A stretch of DNA of 64,000 nt, taken from NCBI GenBank assembly GCA_014281115.1, contig JACONQ010000016.1, positions 2,418,001-2,482,000 on the forward strand, given 5' to 3'. Position 1 is the first letter of the stretch. Each line of letters opens with the position of its first letter. The DNA is from Laburnicola sp. R22_1. Its lineage: Eukaryota > Ascomycota > Dothideomycetes > Pleosporales > Didymosphaeriaceae. The position numbers and the translations under genes are program-made. Positions 34,488 through 45,985 of the stretch are shown piece by piece. Under the pieces are notes generated by a model. The model was given only the letters and a program-made list of their open reading frames with translations, did not search any database and was not told where the DNA came from.

Positions 34488-37131
34488 TTATCGAATAGCT
34501 GACCTAACAAGGTTGTTGAGTTGACTTTGTACAGCTCCTCTCTTTACCCAATTCTTCTGCAATTGTAGAGCTTCAATATTGCCGCCCTGGAGACAATTTC
34601 GGTCGCCAGTAACTGTCCTCCCTGCCCCGCTAAACGCTCTCTTACAGTCGCATGACGTTGCGGGGATAGACAGGTAATCAAGGGCCATTCGATAGAGAGT
34701 GGGATACAACTTAAAACCAACCTGCTCCTACTAGGTAATTGGATTGTCTAGGCGTTTGTCGTTGGTGTTTGTAAAGACAGCGAGGTGTTCATTGTGGGTT
34801 GCATAGTAATCGTCGAGCTCGCTTATGCGGGCCTTCTTAGCCTTGTGCTTATAACCCATCATGTAATGGGTGTCAACGGCCAGCGAGTCCTCGTATCGCG
34901 ACGCGTAACCGTCAGGTGTCTTCCGGCGAGAAGGAGGCTTGGTCTCTAGCCTCTCGTCGCCTCCTTGCAACGGCTGCTCCGAAAATCGCTCAACGTATAG
35001 CTTAAAGGTCGCCTTCATGTCCGACTCCACCTTACGATAATATTTGTTGTCGTGCTGCTATCGCTGCTTGAACCAAGCAATACGTAGTCGCGGGGCGAGG
35101 ACGGTGGCGACAGCGTACGGAGACGGCGTGACGTCAAATATTATCCTTAACTAGTATGTGTTGAGCTTTTTAAAACCTTGATTAATACCTCCCTTTAGGA
35201 ACTCGTCGTGGCTGTTTTTAAGGGTACGTTTTTCCTCCCTAATCATCAAGTTAAGGACGTTCAGATTCGTGATCGTTTGCCAAATAGAGCCAAAACCAGA
35301 CTTGCTTGTGTTGCCCTTAAGTCTTTTTGTTATCTTATAAAATGGCTAGAGCATATTGGCGAGGCTCTTGGCCTGGTCCCATTCGTCAGGCGTAAGACAA
35401 TCAAGTGCGGGATTAAAGCCGTCCTCCTCCTCCTCGTCCTCCGCATTATTGACGACGCCCTTTAACTAACGCCATCGGCGGATAAACTGGTCAATAGACT
35501 CCTTCAGCTCATAGCCGCGCACCAGCATGAGGTACACAGAGTGCCACCTCACCCCGCTGTCGACAACCAGCGTAAAGGGCGTGAACCAAAGAAGCTCGCC
35601 AACGTCCTCGCGTTGCATCTGCTGGAACGTATGGCGACGCTTGTTGGACGCGTTGATAGCGACGACAAGGTTGTGCAGCCGTCCGACAATACCGCGACGG
35701 CGAAATATCGCGAATTGCGACTTGGGTGGTGCGTCGGCTAGGTCGCGCTCAAATTGAGAGACTCCGTCGCCGTATATGATGGCCTTGACAATCAGATTGA
35801 TGATGTGTCCCGCGCAGCGTATTCGGTTCTCAGCTGTGAGTTCGAGCTTGAGGAGTACGTTGAGGGCGTTGATAAACGTCGCGTCGTTGTTTGTCGCGTT
35901 GTCACCCACAAAGCAGCCAAACTTGTCCTGAAACCCATACTCTAACACGACCGCCGCGACGACGGCGCCCTGGTTTTCGCCTGTGTGGTCACCAGAGAGG
36001 TTACGGAAGGCGATAAGGATGTCCTGGTGGACCTTTTGCGCGTCTATATAACAAAGTTAGTAAGTGTACACAACGCCTGGAGCTGGTAGGTATGTACAAC
36101 TGACCGACAAAGTGCGCTGTGACGCCAAGAAACGACAGGTAGTTGCTCGACGTCCATATGTCGACGCTGACATGGACAAGAGACTCAGCACCGCGCAGCA
36201 GAGAGGCCACCTCCTCTGTCCTCTCCTCCAGCATGTTTGTAACGTACGCCGCGAGCGTGGTGGGGTTGGCGGGGAGGGCAGCGAGCAGCGAGCGGCGATT
36301 CCAGGTAAGCAGCGCCCTCGTCGCCGGCGAGGTCGCCTCTGCAAAGGACATATCGTTGGTGATAACCCAGTCGACGTAGGCCCTCTGCAACTCCTCCTCT
36401 TGCCATGGTGCCTTTGACAGGACGCTGTCTGCACCCGGAACACTAATCGCACCTCGAGCGGCGTCAAAAGGCGTCACGACCGCTGGCCCCGCCACCAGAC
36501 CGCCCGTCGCTGATATGAAATGGGCCTTTTCTAGGTGTTTTGTTATATGGTGGGTGGACTCCGAAAACTTCGCACAATCGCGCTTCTTCATCTCGTGGCA
36601 GTACTTACACAACCAGACGCGTCTCTCCTTACCGCCAGCGCTGGCGTCGCGAAACACCAAATCCGCGCCGTGATCGTATATAGGCGACCTGGCCGCGCCA
36701 CTAAGAAGTTGGCGCTTGTTGACAACGCGATAACCCAGCGCGTCGCCCGGCAGGTGCTGGTGGTACTTATACACGTTGTTCCAGTCGATATCAAAGCGCA
36801 GGCCAACATTGGATTCGTCCTCAGCGTCAGGGTACGCATGAGGCAGGTTATATGGCAAGCGCGACAAGTCAAGAGAGGACGCGGACGCGGACGCGACGCC
36901 GCTCAAGCCGCTCAAGCCAATTGGCGACTCAGGCGGTGGCGAGGATGCTGGCACCAAGGACACCTGCGACGACGAGGCTGTGGAGACCGTGGACCGTACT
37001 GGCTGTTTACCCAGCCTCTTTAACGCCGCAGAATGATACGGCAACTGCTGCGAGGACGACGACGACGATGCTGAGGCCTGCGACGAGCCCTGAGCTGCTC
37101 GCGGTGGTTGACTGCGCAGGTGGCGATCCAT
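34488..37131 (-). pseudogene. hAT transposase, full length with one intron (D2)
   Basis: Exon 1 is 37131-36105: a Ser-rich basic N-terminus, a BED-like finger CKYCHEMKKRDC...HITKHLEKAH, and VHVSVDIWTSSNYLSFLGVTAHFV. The intron is 36104-36044 (GTCAGT donor, CTAAC branch, TAG acceptor). Exon 2 is 36043-34488, beginning DAQKVHQDILIAFRN and passing through FGCFVGDNATNND to the dimerisation domain YPTLYRMALDYLSIPATSC and a stop at 34488. The phase is consistent throughout. Five in-frame TAGs (35478, 35152, 35059 and a pair near 34730) are the only visible damage, all consistent with CAG or TGG changes. Near-intact but non-functional. Confidence 0.88.
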
Positions 37132-37377
37132 ATTGCGCTAAGATAAGACGACGATAATGGCTGGCGGCGACGGCGACGACGTGGTAATGTGGTTGATGGA
37201 ATTTGAAACTTCACCGTGACTCACTGTGGGCAGGACGACGACGACAACGCACAAGGACGGCATCTTAAGCGAAATCTCTGATCACTAGAGCTCAAAAGTT
37301 GACGCTGGAAACACAGTGATTTTGGTGTTTTTCACACTAAAACAACACCAAAACAACGCCAAAACAACACTAAAAAG

Positions 37378-37440
37378 GGTACCCGTACGTCCGTATATAC
37401 GGCCGTATATGGCTGTACGTACGGATCCGTAATACGTACT
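37378..37440. repeat. Subterminal GTACG/CGTAC palindrome array, right arm of D2
   Basis: Repeated CGTACGTC, CCGTATATACGG and GTACGTACGGATCCG units, mirroring the left arm. Likely transposase-binding sites, by analogy with other hAT elements. Confidence 0.75.
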
Positions 37441-37453
37441 GATGGAAGCGCTG

Positions 37454-38356
37454 GCCATGCACGAATATGTCTCGTCGTAGTCTAGCACAAGCGAGGACGA
37501 GTTTAAAGAGGATGTGGTGGCGCTGCGAAACTTCTGCCTTATTTCTGTCAACATGAAAGGGACAAGCTTTGAGATGCATGCACTCGTGCAGTTGGCTATG
37601 CGGAAGTGGCTTGACTCTAACGGCAAGCTCGAGCAGTGGAGGCACCACTTTATCAGCAACCTTTGCGCAGCGTTTCCTACCGGACAGTACGAGCATTGGG
37701 CAACTTGTCAGGCACTTTTTGCGCACGCCAAGGTGGCGATAGGGCAACGGCCAGAAGGAGAATCCTCACTAGCAGAATGGGCCACACTGTTGTATCGCGC
37801 AGCATGGTATGCGGAGGGGATAGGGAGTATGACCGACGCTAAGGAGTTTGCTCAGAAATCGATGGAAGTAAGAAGTAGAGTACTAGGCCAAGAGCACGAG
37901 GACACGCTGTGGAGTATGGAGATGGTAGGATCAGCATACGAACTTGGAGGCCAATGGGAGGCAGCGGAAGAGTTGTTTATTCAAGTGATGGAGACGCGCA
38001 AAAAGAAGCTAGGAGTCAACCATCCAAATACGCTTACCAGCATGGTCAATCTAGTGTCGACTCTTTGAAATCAAGGCCGGTGGGAGGCAGCGGAAGAGCT
38101 GGAGGTGCAAGCGATGGAGACGCGCAAGAAGAAGCTGGGTGCCGACCATCCTTCCACGCTGACCAGTATGAACAACCTTGCATTTACGTTAAAAGGCCAG
38201 GGACTTCTACATCAAGCAATTTCACTAATAGAGGACTGCTGTAAGCTGCGGGCAGTAGTCTTGGGTCCTCAACATCCCCATACTATATCATCTCGCGAAG
38301 CTCTTGCAGCATGGCGGTTAGAGGCTATAGAACTCAGCGAGCAGAATAACCCCTAG
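37454..38356 (+). pseudogene. NLR-like protein, C-terminal fragment with TPR repeats
   Basis: The frame starts right after D2 and has a stop (TAG near 37480). From about 37500 it is open: EDVVALRNFCLIS and FEMHALVQLAMRKWL, the linker that follows the NB-ARC module in fungal NB-ARC/TPR proteins. Kinesin-light-chain-type TPR repeats of 42 residues follow (WEAAEELFIQVMETRKKKLG at about 37955, WEAAEELEVQAMETRKKKLG at about 38081), then a diverged third unit and a TAG at 38354-38356. One TGA (38066-38068) interrupts it where TGG is expected. The NB-ARC domain and N-terminal effector are missing. Such proteins act in heterokaryon incompatibility or innate-immunity-like responses, by family only. 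Confidence 0.65.
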
Positions 38357-38462
38357 TTAGCAAGAAATAGGCTTAGCAAGCAGATTGTCTTCGAAGCGGC
38401 AGGCTAGACGTAGCACACAAACAGTACAGCAGCTCTCTTAACAATCATTAGAAAGGCATACC

Positions 38463-38576
38463 ATGAGTGAGACGGTACCTGCAGTTACCACTGCTAGCAG
38501 GGAGGACGACCGAGCCGCACTGGCACAGGCCTTACGAAGTGGCGAATGGACAAGAGTTGAGTTGGTTGATGGATAG
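38463..38576 (+). CDS. Possible small exon upstream of E1, unassigned
   Basis: An ATG-started frame of 37 codons (MSETVPAVTTASREDDRAAL...) ends in TAG. A GTAAGT donor just downstream (38583) and a CTAAC...CACAG acceptor (about 38640) look like a fungal intron, so this may be the first exon of a gene whose TGG has become TAG. Weak evidence; no family recognised. Confidence 0.25.
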   Translation: MSETVPAVTTASREDDRAALAQALRSGEWTRVELVDG

Positions 38577-38692
38577 GCAAGGGTAAGTTTAATAGCAAGG
38601 CTGCAGGCTTAGGTCGGCCCGCTTGCTAACTTTGCACAGCCACAGGTCTGACCAGCCACAGCCCTGCTTAACGGCTGCTCTCTGTCAGATTA

Positions 38693-40015
38693 CTGTGGTA
38701 TCCGGCCGAAGTAGTGTAGGTGGGTCGCGCACAGCAGGGGTGCGCATCCTATGTAATTAAATACGACTTTCTGACAAATCCACATTTAGCGTCACCCAAT
38801 TTGTATAGAGATACGTGTTTCTTTGTCGCGCTTCTTTATCCCCACGTCACCCGCATAATGTCCGAACCACCTTCTACACCTCGCCATCGATACCTTACCC
38901 GCGATGAGGCTGTAGAGGCACGCGCCCTACGTCGAGCAGGCCATACCTACGACTTTATCGCTAACCAGCTTCAATGTACAGAGAGACAAGTTGGCTACGC
39001 AGTTACTAAGGATCGCGTCACGCCTAAGAAGCGCTCTGGTCGCCCACCTCGCCTTACGGATGCCTAAGTTGATTAACTTGAGGCATATATACGATCCTCG
39101 CGTAGTAATAGGCAGCTAAGCTATCTCTAGCTTGCTAAGGGACCTTTTGAGCACTGGGGAGTTGGCGAATATACAATTAGGAGTGCTCTACGAAGGAGAG
39201 GGTACAGACGCTGTGTAGCCCGTGCTAAGCCTCCTCTTACTGAGCAAAATCGGCAGATACGCCTTGCGTGGGCAGAGGCTCATATCAACTGGGAACCCTG
39301 GCAATGGTGGAGGATCCTATGGAGCGATGAAACATGGATCACGGGTGGACGTCACAGAAAAGTATGGGTAACAAGGCGACTAGGAGAGGAGCTAGAGGAT
39401 ACCTGCCTAGTAGAGAAGATCCGCAGAAAGCGTGGGTGGATGTTCTGGGGCTGCTTCTCTGGCATGTCTAAAGGTCCTCATCTGTTCTGGGAGAAGGAGT
39501 GGAAGTCAATTAATAAGGAGAGCTACTGTGAGCGGATTGTACCACTTATTGATGGCTGGTTACGTCTAAATCCTCACCTAAGCTTCATGCAAGATGGGGC
39601 ACCAGGGCACTCAGCTGCGTACACAATAGAGGAGCTTTCTCAAAGAGGGATTTATCCTATCTTCTGGCCAGCATTCTCCCTAGATCTTAACCCTATTAAA
39701 GCTGTGTGGAACAAGATGAAGGACTATATAGAGGTGAATTACCCTGATTAAGAAGGTGGGAGGCAGCCAACATATGATCAACTGCGTAGGATAGTACAGG
39801 AAGCCTGGGAGTCGATCACTGTAGAACAGTTAAGGGAGCTCATTGATAGCATGCCAGCTCGATGCTGGGCTGTGATTGATGCCGAAGGCGGTTATACAAA
39901 GTACTGAAATTTGTATGTAATATTAGACAGAAACAGAAAGGTTGCATTTAATTACATAGGATGCGCACCCCTGCTGTGCGCGACCCACCTACACTACTTC
40001 GGCCGGATACCACAG
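38693..40015 (+). mobile_element. Tc1/mariner transposon E1, complete
   Basis: 1323 bp with terminal inverted repeats of about 70 bp (CTGTGGTATCCGGCCGAAGT...) and TA on each side (38691-38692, 40016-40017). The two arms look almost identical. One transposase gene fills the interior. Confidence 0.93.
38858..39907 (+). pseudogene. Tc1/mariner DDE transposase (E1)
   Basis: Frame of 350 codons from ATG 38858 to TGA 39905-39907. The N-terminal helix-turn-helix region reads HTYDFIANQLQCTERQVGYAV. Catalytic blocks: WSDETWI (first Asp kept), FMQDGAPGHSA (second Asp kept) and LDLNPIKAVWNKMKDY, where the third acidic residue (Glu in DD34E elements) is Lys. There are four in-frame stops (39065, 39074, 39129 and 39749 areas). 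The changes are CAA/CAG to TAA/TAG and TTGAA to TTAAA, consistent with RIP on either strand. Confidence 0.88.
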
Positions 40016-40189
40016 TACGTTAGCTAGCTAGAATTGGTAATCGCGCTGAGAAGAGGTACCGACTACTTGCGTCTTAGCGTGTGGGGCGAGTAAGGTGGCG
40101 GCCCTGCGTGCATCGAGCGCCCTTGTACGGAGGTGCCTTTCAAAAGTCCTTGCCCACCTTGGCGAGCAGGGGTCTGCGCCACATTCTTA

Positions 40190-40504
40190 ATTTGGATATA
40201 TATCCGATTACCTAAGTCTATAGAGATTTCTACCCTCCTTATACTTGTTACCTCCTTCTACCTTAATAATCTTTTTAATATGAACAGGAATACGCTTAAT
40301 CTAAGCCTAGATCTTCTCCTAAGGTAGATCTTGCCAGCACTGCTCCCAAGCACAGATAGCCTCTGCTCTGCTCTTTAGTACACCTTTCTTTGTAGTAGCT
40401 CTCTTTATCTATAGCCAGTAAGGTTTAATAGCGTTTAAATTAGATAAATTACTACACTAAAGTAGCTTCGCAATATTATAGATGCTATATATATAGCTCT
40501 AAAT
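40190..40504 (-). pseudogene. Tc1/mariner transposase, C-terminal part (F)
   Basis: This continues from 45986 after removal of C4. It shows SNLNAIKPYWLQIKRATTKKG, the third catalytic block with Glu changed to Lys, then a C-terminus read through further stops. Confidence 0.7.
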
Positions 40505-40509
40505 GTAAT

Positions 40510-40801
40510 TGTCAGATAGACAGTCACTGTGAAATCCAGTGGGTAGGTGTGTACGATCATATGGCCCCTTACAGTGGTAATCAGTGTAAATCACAGTGAT
40601 TTCACTGTGAAATACACTAAGGAGGCTGGCGCACTACTGTTTTACACTGCCCCTGTACTATTCTAAATAGTACTAGTGCGGCTTAGTACTAGATAGTTAC
40701 TTCTCGCGGTAGCCGAGCTTCTCCGACAGAACACACACAATCAATCAATCAACCCACCACTTTTCCATCTCAACTCATCAAGAATACCCGTATATCTGAC
40801 A
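40510..40801 (+). repeat. C4 5' LTR
   Basis: 292 bp, the least mutated copy of this LTR family in the window. It holds inverted CACAGTGATTTCACTGTG-type segments near its middle. Confidence 0.93.
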
Positions 40802-40837
40802 ATTAAGAGTCTCACTGCCTCGATCAAACCGATTATT

Positions 40838-43800
40838 ATGCCTCTATCGATACTTAGGGTTTCCACAGTGATCCTGACCGACTATTCGAACTACACACCA
40901 TGGCTGAGGCAAATCAAAGCCCGAGCCCAATCACTGGAGGTCTGGGATCTTATCGACCCAGCCCTACCTATCGAACCTACGATCAAACCAATCATGCCAA
41001 CGGCACCAGACGTTGGTTTCTATCAACCAAATAGCGTGTTTACCAACGCACACCCGACCAACCCCGACGAACGTCCAACGCTGCCGTCGCAGCTATCGCA
41101 AATTGGTCTAAAGGGTTACAATGAGGATATGAACTACTACAAGAATCAACTCAAAACCTTTAAGATACTCGACCGCGCATACCGCGATAAGAAGGCGAAC
41201 CTAGACAAACTAGTTACCCTTATACAATCAACAACCTCGGTACACTTGCAGACCAATTGCTGCATACTAGGTTAATTAATTAGACAATGGATTAAGAACC
41301 TCACGATTACAGTTAGGGTTAACTAAGATAACGAAGAACAACAAGCAAGGGCCAGGTATCAAGATGCCCTTAAGCCGATGAGGACTGCTAGATTATAGGC
41401 GACCTGGCTTGCTAAGTACGATCATGCAGCTACAGAAGCTAAGTTCAACAGAGTCCTAGAGCTCCAGAAGCCTAACTCAGTTAAGAAGGATTTTATGAAG
41501 GCAGTGTCCAACGTCGCACCTGTTTAGGTTACAACCTTCCATTAGAATAGGAGCAAGGATTATACTGTCAGAAGAAAAGAAATAGTAAAACTCTTCCAAG
41601 AACACATAGTAATGCAGCACCCAATTAAGGGCAAACAAAAGGGCGCTTTTGCTGTTATAGGACTATCTCTCGCTAATAGTGGTGCAACCACCTAGACCAC
41701 AGATAGGGACGCCTATCCTATGGATAAAGCAGCATCACTCAAGCGAGGCAGATTACGCGCCAAGAAAGCTGGCTCTAAAACCAAATCTAAGCAGTCCGCG
41801 ATTACAGACGATAAGCCAACGGCAGTTAGTAGCCAAAAAGGATCAAACCTTAAGTGCCCTACTTGTGAACAACGCCATAATCTGAAAGACTGCTTTTACG
41901 CTTTCCCTAAGAAACAACCTAAATAGTTTCAACTAAAGCCAGCAATGGTTGCCCTAATAAAATTTAGGATAGAGAATAACCTAGCGCTTATAGAAAGCAT
42001 AAGATCCGTAAAGCGTCTAAGATCACAGACACTAAGAATTAAACAATCAAGCACCCCTACTCTAACTCGAATCACTAAAGTTGCTGACAATAAATAACTA
42101 GATAGCAGACAAATCACCGTCCTCTCAGCGAGCTTCAATGCCGCCTCCTACCACTTAGACCCGAACACATACCCACTACGTTACTCCGCGATCCTTAATT
42201 CTGGCACAACTTGCCACATTTTCAATGATATCGATCGTTTCGTCACGCTGCGACCACTGTCGCTAGGAGACTTTATATGGGCGGGCTCAACACGAGTATG
42301 GATTAGGGGATATGGGAGTGTCCATCTACACGTCAAGAGTGTACAAGGAAATAGGGTAATAAGGCTAGACAACGTCGCCTACTGCCCTAATCTGCTATGC
42401 AACCTAGTGTCTTTCCGATTACTCCGCAGGCAAGGCCTCTAGTGGGACACGCTAGCAGATCCAACAACAATCAAGAGAAGGGACAATACGATCCTCGCCG
42501 AACTTTAAGAAATACACAATTAATGGGTACTGGAGTTCAGAGCAACACTAACACCAAATCGTACTATACCCAATAGTACGTACGCCACACACAAGATCAC
42601 TACGCGCACCGCACGACGAGCGCAGAAGGCGGACGCCAACACATGGCACAAACGACTAGGCCACCCAGGTCCTCAGGCGCTGGAACACACAGTGAATCAC
42701 TGTGAGGGGGTGCGCCTTAAAGGACTAACTATGGTCCAATGCGATGCTTGCGGCAGATTAAAGCTAAAGCGACAAATTAGACAATAGGCTAAACAAATTA
42801 ATGACGGTCCTAGTAAGAGAGTCGCTATAGACTTTCACAACTTCGAAGATAAGAGCTCCACTAGCGAGAAAAGCCAAATGCTTATCACTAATCGATTCTT
42901 AGGCATGGCTTGGGATTTCTACTTTAAAGACAACTAACCAGCACGAACAATTATCAAACTATTAAAGGAATTTGTACTATTTATAAAAGTATAGTTTAAG
43001 GTAACAGTCAAAGTCATCAAATTAGACAATGAGATCTTCTCAGTTAAGCAAGACGTTCACAGATAGTGTGTTAGTGAAGGTATCGTTATCGAGCCTTTAG
43101 CACCTAATACCCAAGCTCAAAATGGAGGAGCTAAACGCTTAGGGGGTGTAATCAAGGAGAAGAGTCGTGCAATGCGACTTGACGCCAACCTTCCCTAGAC
43201 ACTATGGCCAGAAATCACACGAGCGGCTGTATACCTATACAATCGAACTCCGAACTACGCCAATCGATGGCAATCACCACACAAAGTATTCTTTATAACA
43301 GTTGCTTTCTAAAACGGCATTATCACTTAACTAAAGAAACCAAACTAGGCTTACCTTAGGGCCTATAGCTATAAAGCCTTCGCCATAACTAATAATATAA
43401 AACGCAGCAAGAGTAAGCTCCAAAGGTTAGATCTAAAAGTATGGATTGGATATCTAGTGGGCTACCAATTAACAAACATCTAGAGGATATGGATACCTCC
43501 ACTTAGGAAAGTCATTAGTACCTAAGACGTTATCTTTAACAAAAAATTAGTATTCTTAGGTAAAAAAGAAGACCTATTGGACAACCTTATGCATAGCACT
43601 TATAAAGAGATTGCTGCATGGACCCGATTAGTGGAGCTACTGCCCTCACCACTAGAACACGAAAACACCGAGTCTTTATACGAGGATAAGTCGATTACTA
43701 ACTCCTACAAGGATGACGATAATGCTATAGGGTACTATTAAGGGAGGAAGATCAATTACACCTACCCAACACCACTAGCGACACCTCCGCCTGTCGCACT

Positions 43801-45628
43801 GCTTGCCCAAGCAATGGCGAGCCTCAAACACAATCAACATGAATAATTTCCCTTTGGATTACTACAGCCAGATCAACGCGCTGTGCTATAGGCAGCCGCT
43901 TTCCTAGCTAGAACACAGGCAGGTAGCAGAGGCAAATATAAGGGGAAGCCGCTTAACAAAGCGCAATTCAATCGCATGCTTGCAGTAGGAAAGAAACCCC
44001 ACTAAAGTGAATTACCAGAGCCTCTATCTTACGGAACACAGTTAGAAGACCACCCGCTATTCAATATGTGGAAGGATGCTAAGCGAGTACACCTATAAAG
44101 CCACAAGGAGATGAGGTCTTAGAGTGAGGTGCCCGTTTCCCTAGTGCGATCACGCGGCCACCAAATCCTTGACTGCATGTGGGTGTATACATACAAACTC
44201 GACAAACATCATCGATTTCAGAAGTGCAAGGCTAGGTTGGTAGTACGTGGAGATCAACAACTCCACCTTACTACTCAAGACACCTACGCCGCAACCCTCG
44301 CAGGACGATCATTTCGCCTACTCATGGCTATGGCAGCTCGGTATGACCTAGAGCTTAGCCAGTACGACGTCACCAACGCTTTCGTCCATGCGAAACTGGA
44401 CAGAGAACTCTACATGAGAATGCCCCGAGGTTATACCCGACCTGGCACTATCCTATAGTTGCATAAGGCACTGTATAGTCTTTGAATCTTACTACTGCTG
44501 TGGCAGAGAGAATTTACCAGTGCTCTTAAGGATCTTAGTTTTGCCGCAGTCCCTTATAAGCCTTGCTATATAATCAAAGACAGCATTATTATATTCTTCT
44601 ATGTAGACGACCTCATTGTCGCCTACTTAAGGGATCAGAAACACGCTGCTAACGCAGTAATAAAAAAGATAAGTATAAAGTTTACCCTTACTAGAGGTAA
44701 TAATCTTTAGTAGTTTCTAGGGATTGAAATCGTTAGAGACCGTGCAAGTAGGCAACTCTGGCTATTACAGGCGTCCTATGTGGACAAGATTAGTTGCCTT
44801 ATTGACTAACGCGACCTCAAACACGATACCCCGATGTCAGCAGTTAAACTGCTACCTCGAGAAGGACTCGCCACGAAGGCTGAGATCAACTAATACCAGC
44901 GAAAGATAGGATTAATCCTGTACGCTGCAGTAACCACGCGCCCTAATATCGCTTTCGCAAGCTCCCAATTATCGCGCTTCCTATTAAATCCCAGCGACGA
45001 CTATCACAAAGCCGCCGACCGTGTACTGCTATACTTATCCTCCACCTAATCACTAGGGCTACGCTTTGGAGATGCAGACACCTATAAGGTTGCTAGCGAC
45101 GCGTTGTTTGCAGACAATACCCTTAACAGAAAGAGCTTGTAAGGATACATTATTAAGCTGTTTAGTAGACTTATCGCCTGGAAGGCAAACAAACAAGACA
45201 CTGTCACCACTTCGATAACTAAAGCTAAGTTGCTGGCACTCTTATAGGTTGCAAAGGAGGCACTCTTTACGGCTTAGTTAATCGCTGAACTTAAGATCAA
45301 ACTCTCATCCTTAACAATCACCATTAATTGCGACAATCAACAAACTATCCGACTTGTTACTGAAGAAATTGCCAAGTTACAAACAAAGCTTAGGCACGTC
45401 GACATACACAATTATTGGCTTCGACAAGAAGTAGTACGTGGAGCTATTAAAATCCAGTACCAACAATTAGAAGAAATAGCAGCAGATGGCCTTACAAAGG
45501 CTCTGCCAGCTGGCAAATGGACTAAGTTCGTAAATCAACTCGGACTTGAAGACGTCAGGGGTAGGATCACCGACCAAGAGGTCGACCTTGACGAATTGGA
45601 AGACAGGATGGAAGCTTTTGGACTATGA
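40838..45628 (+). pseudogene. Copia gag-pol polyprotein (C4)
   Basis: One frame of 1597 codons from ATG 40838 to TGA 45626-45628 with about 35-40 in-frame stops. Order: gag (open 40838-41275); a zinc knuckle CPTCEQRHNLKDC with CX2CX3HX4C spacing (about 41857-41895); a protease-like LNSGTTCHIF where the expected active-site Asp is Asn (about 42195); GAG-pre-integrase WHKRLGHPGPQALEH (about 42645); integrase (AIDFHNFEDKS, APNTQAQNGGAKR); reverse transcriptase (YDLELSQYDVTNAFVHAKLD at about 44345, and FFYVDDLIVAY); and RNase H ending LTKALPAGKW. Fusion of gag and pol in one frame is usual for copia. Stops are TAG/TAA at Gln and Trp positions. Confidence 0.9.
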
Positions 45629-45688
45629 GTTATAGTACGGCTGCGAAGAATTGGGTCCAGCTTAAGATGGTTCCAAGCTGAGGGGGTG

Positions 45689-45980
45689 TGTCAGATAGAC
45701 AGTCACTGTGAAATCCAGTGGGTAGGTGTGTACGATTATATGGCCCCTTACAGTGGTAATCAGTGTAAATTATAGTGATTTCACTGTGAAATACACTAAG
45801 GAGGCTGGCGCACTACTGTTTTACACTGCCCCTGTACTATTCTAAATAGTACTAGTGCGGCTTAGTACTAGATAGTTACTTCTCGCGGTAGCCGAGCTTC
45901 TCCGACAGAACACACACAATCAATCAATCAACCCACCACTTTTCCATCTCAACTCATCAAGAATACCCGTATATCTGACA
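45689..45980 (+). repeat. C4 3' LTR
   Basis: 292 bp. Near 45737 and 45769-45771 it reads GATTATATGG and AAATTATAGTG where the 5' copy reads GATCATATGG and AAATCACAGTG. Confidence 0.93.
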
Positions 45981-45985
45981 GTAAT

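Larger units (their letters stand above)
34222..37453 (-). mobile_element. hAT transposon D2, complete, 3.2 kb
   Basis: The inverted termini CAGCGCTTCCATCCGTACGTA (34222 on) and its near-complement (ending 37453) enclose a full hAT transposase gene on the minus strand. Both ends carry arrays of GTACG/CGTAC palindromes. The flanking 8-mers are CGGATACC (left) and GCCATGCA (right), which do not match, so no target duplication is left. Confidence 0.8.
40510..45980 (+). mobile_element. Ty1/copia LTR retrotransposon C4, complete, lightly mutated
   Basis: 5471 bp with 292-bp LTRs (40510-40801 and 45689-45980), TGTCAGATAGACAG...ATCTGACA. The 5-bp target duplication GTAAT is at 40505-40509 and 45981-45985. 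A polypurine tract GAGGGGGTG directly precedes the 3' LTR. By eye the LTRs differ at only three positions, all C to T in CpA context in the 3' copy. It is inserted in Tc1/mariner element F. Confidence 0.95.

Noticed and set aside
36535..37157. Plus-strand Arg-rich ORFs
   Set aside because: They are antisense readings of the GC-rich 5' part of the D2 transposase, whose frame is supported by hAT motifs and an intron.
40133..40327. Plus-strand ORF of 64 codons
   Set aside because: It overlaps the terminal repeat and the antisense transposase of Tc1/mariner element F.
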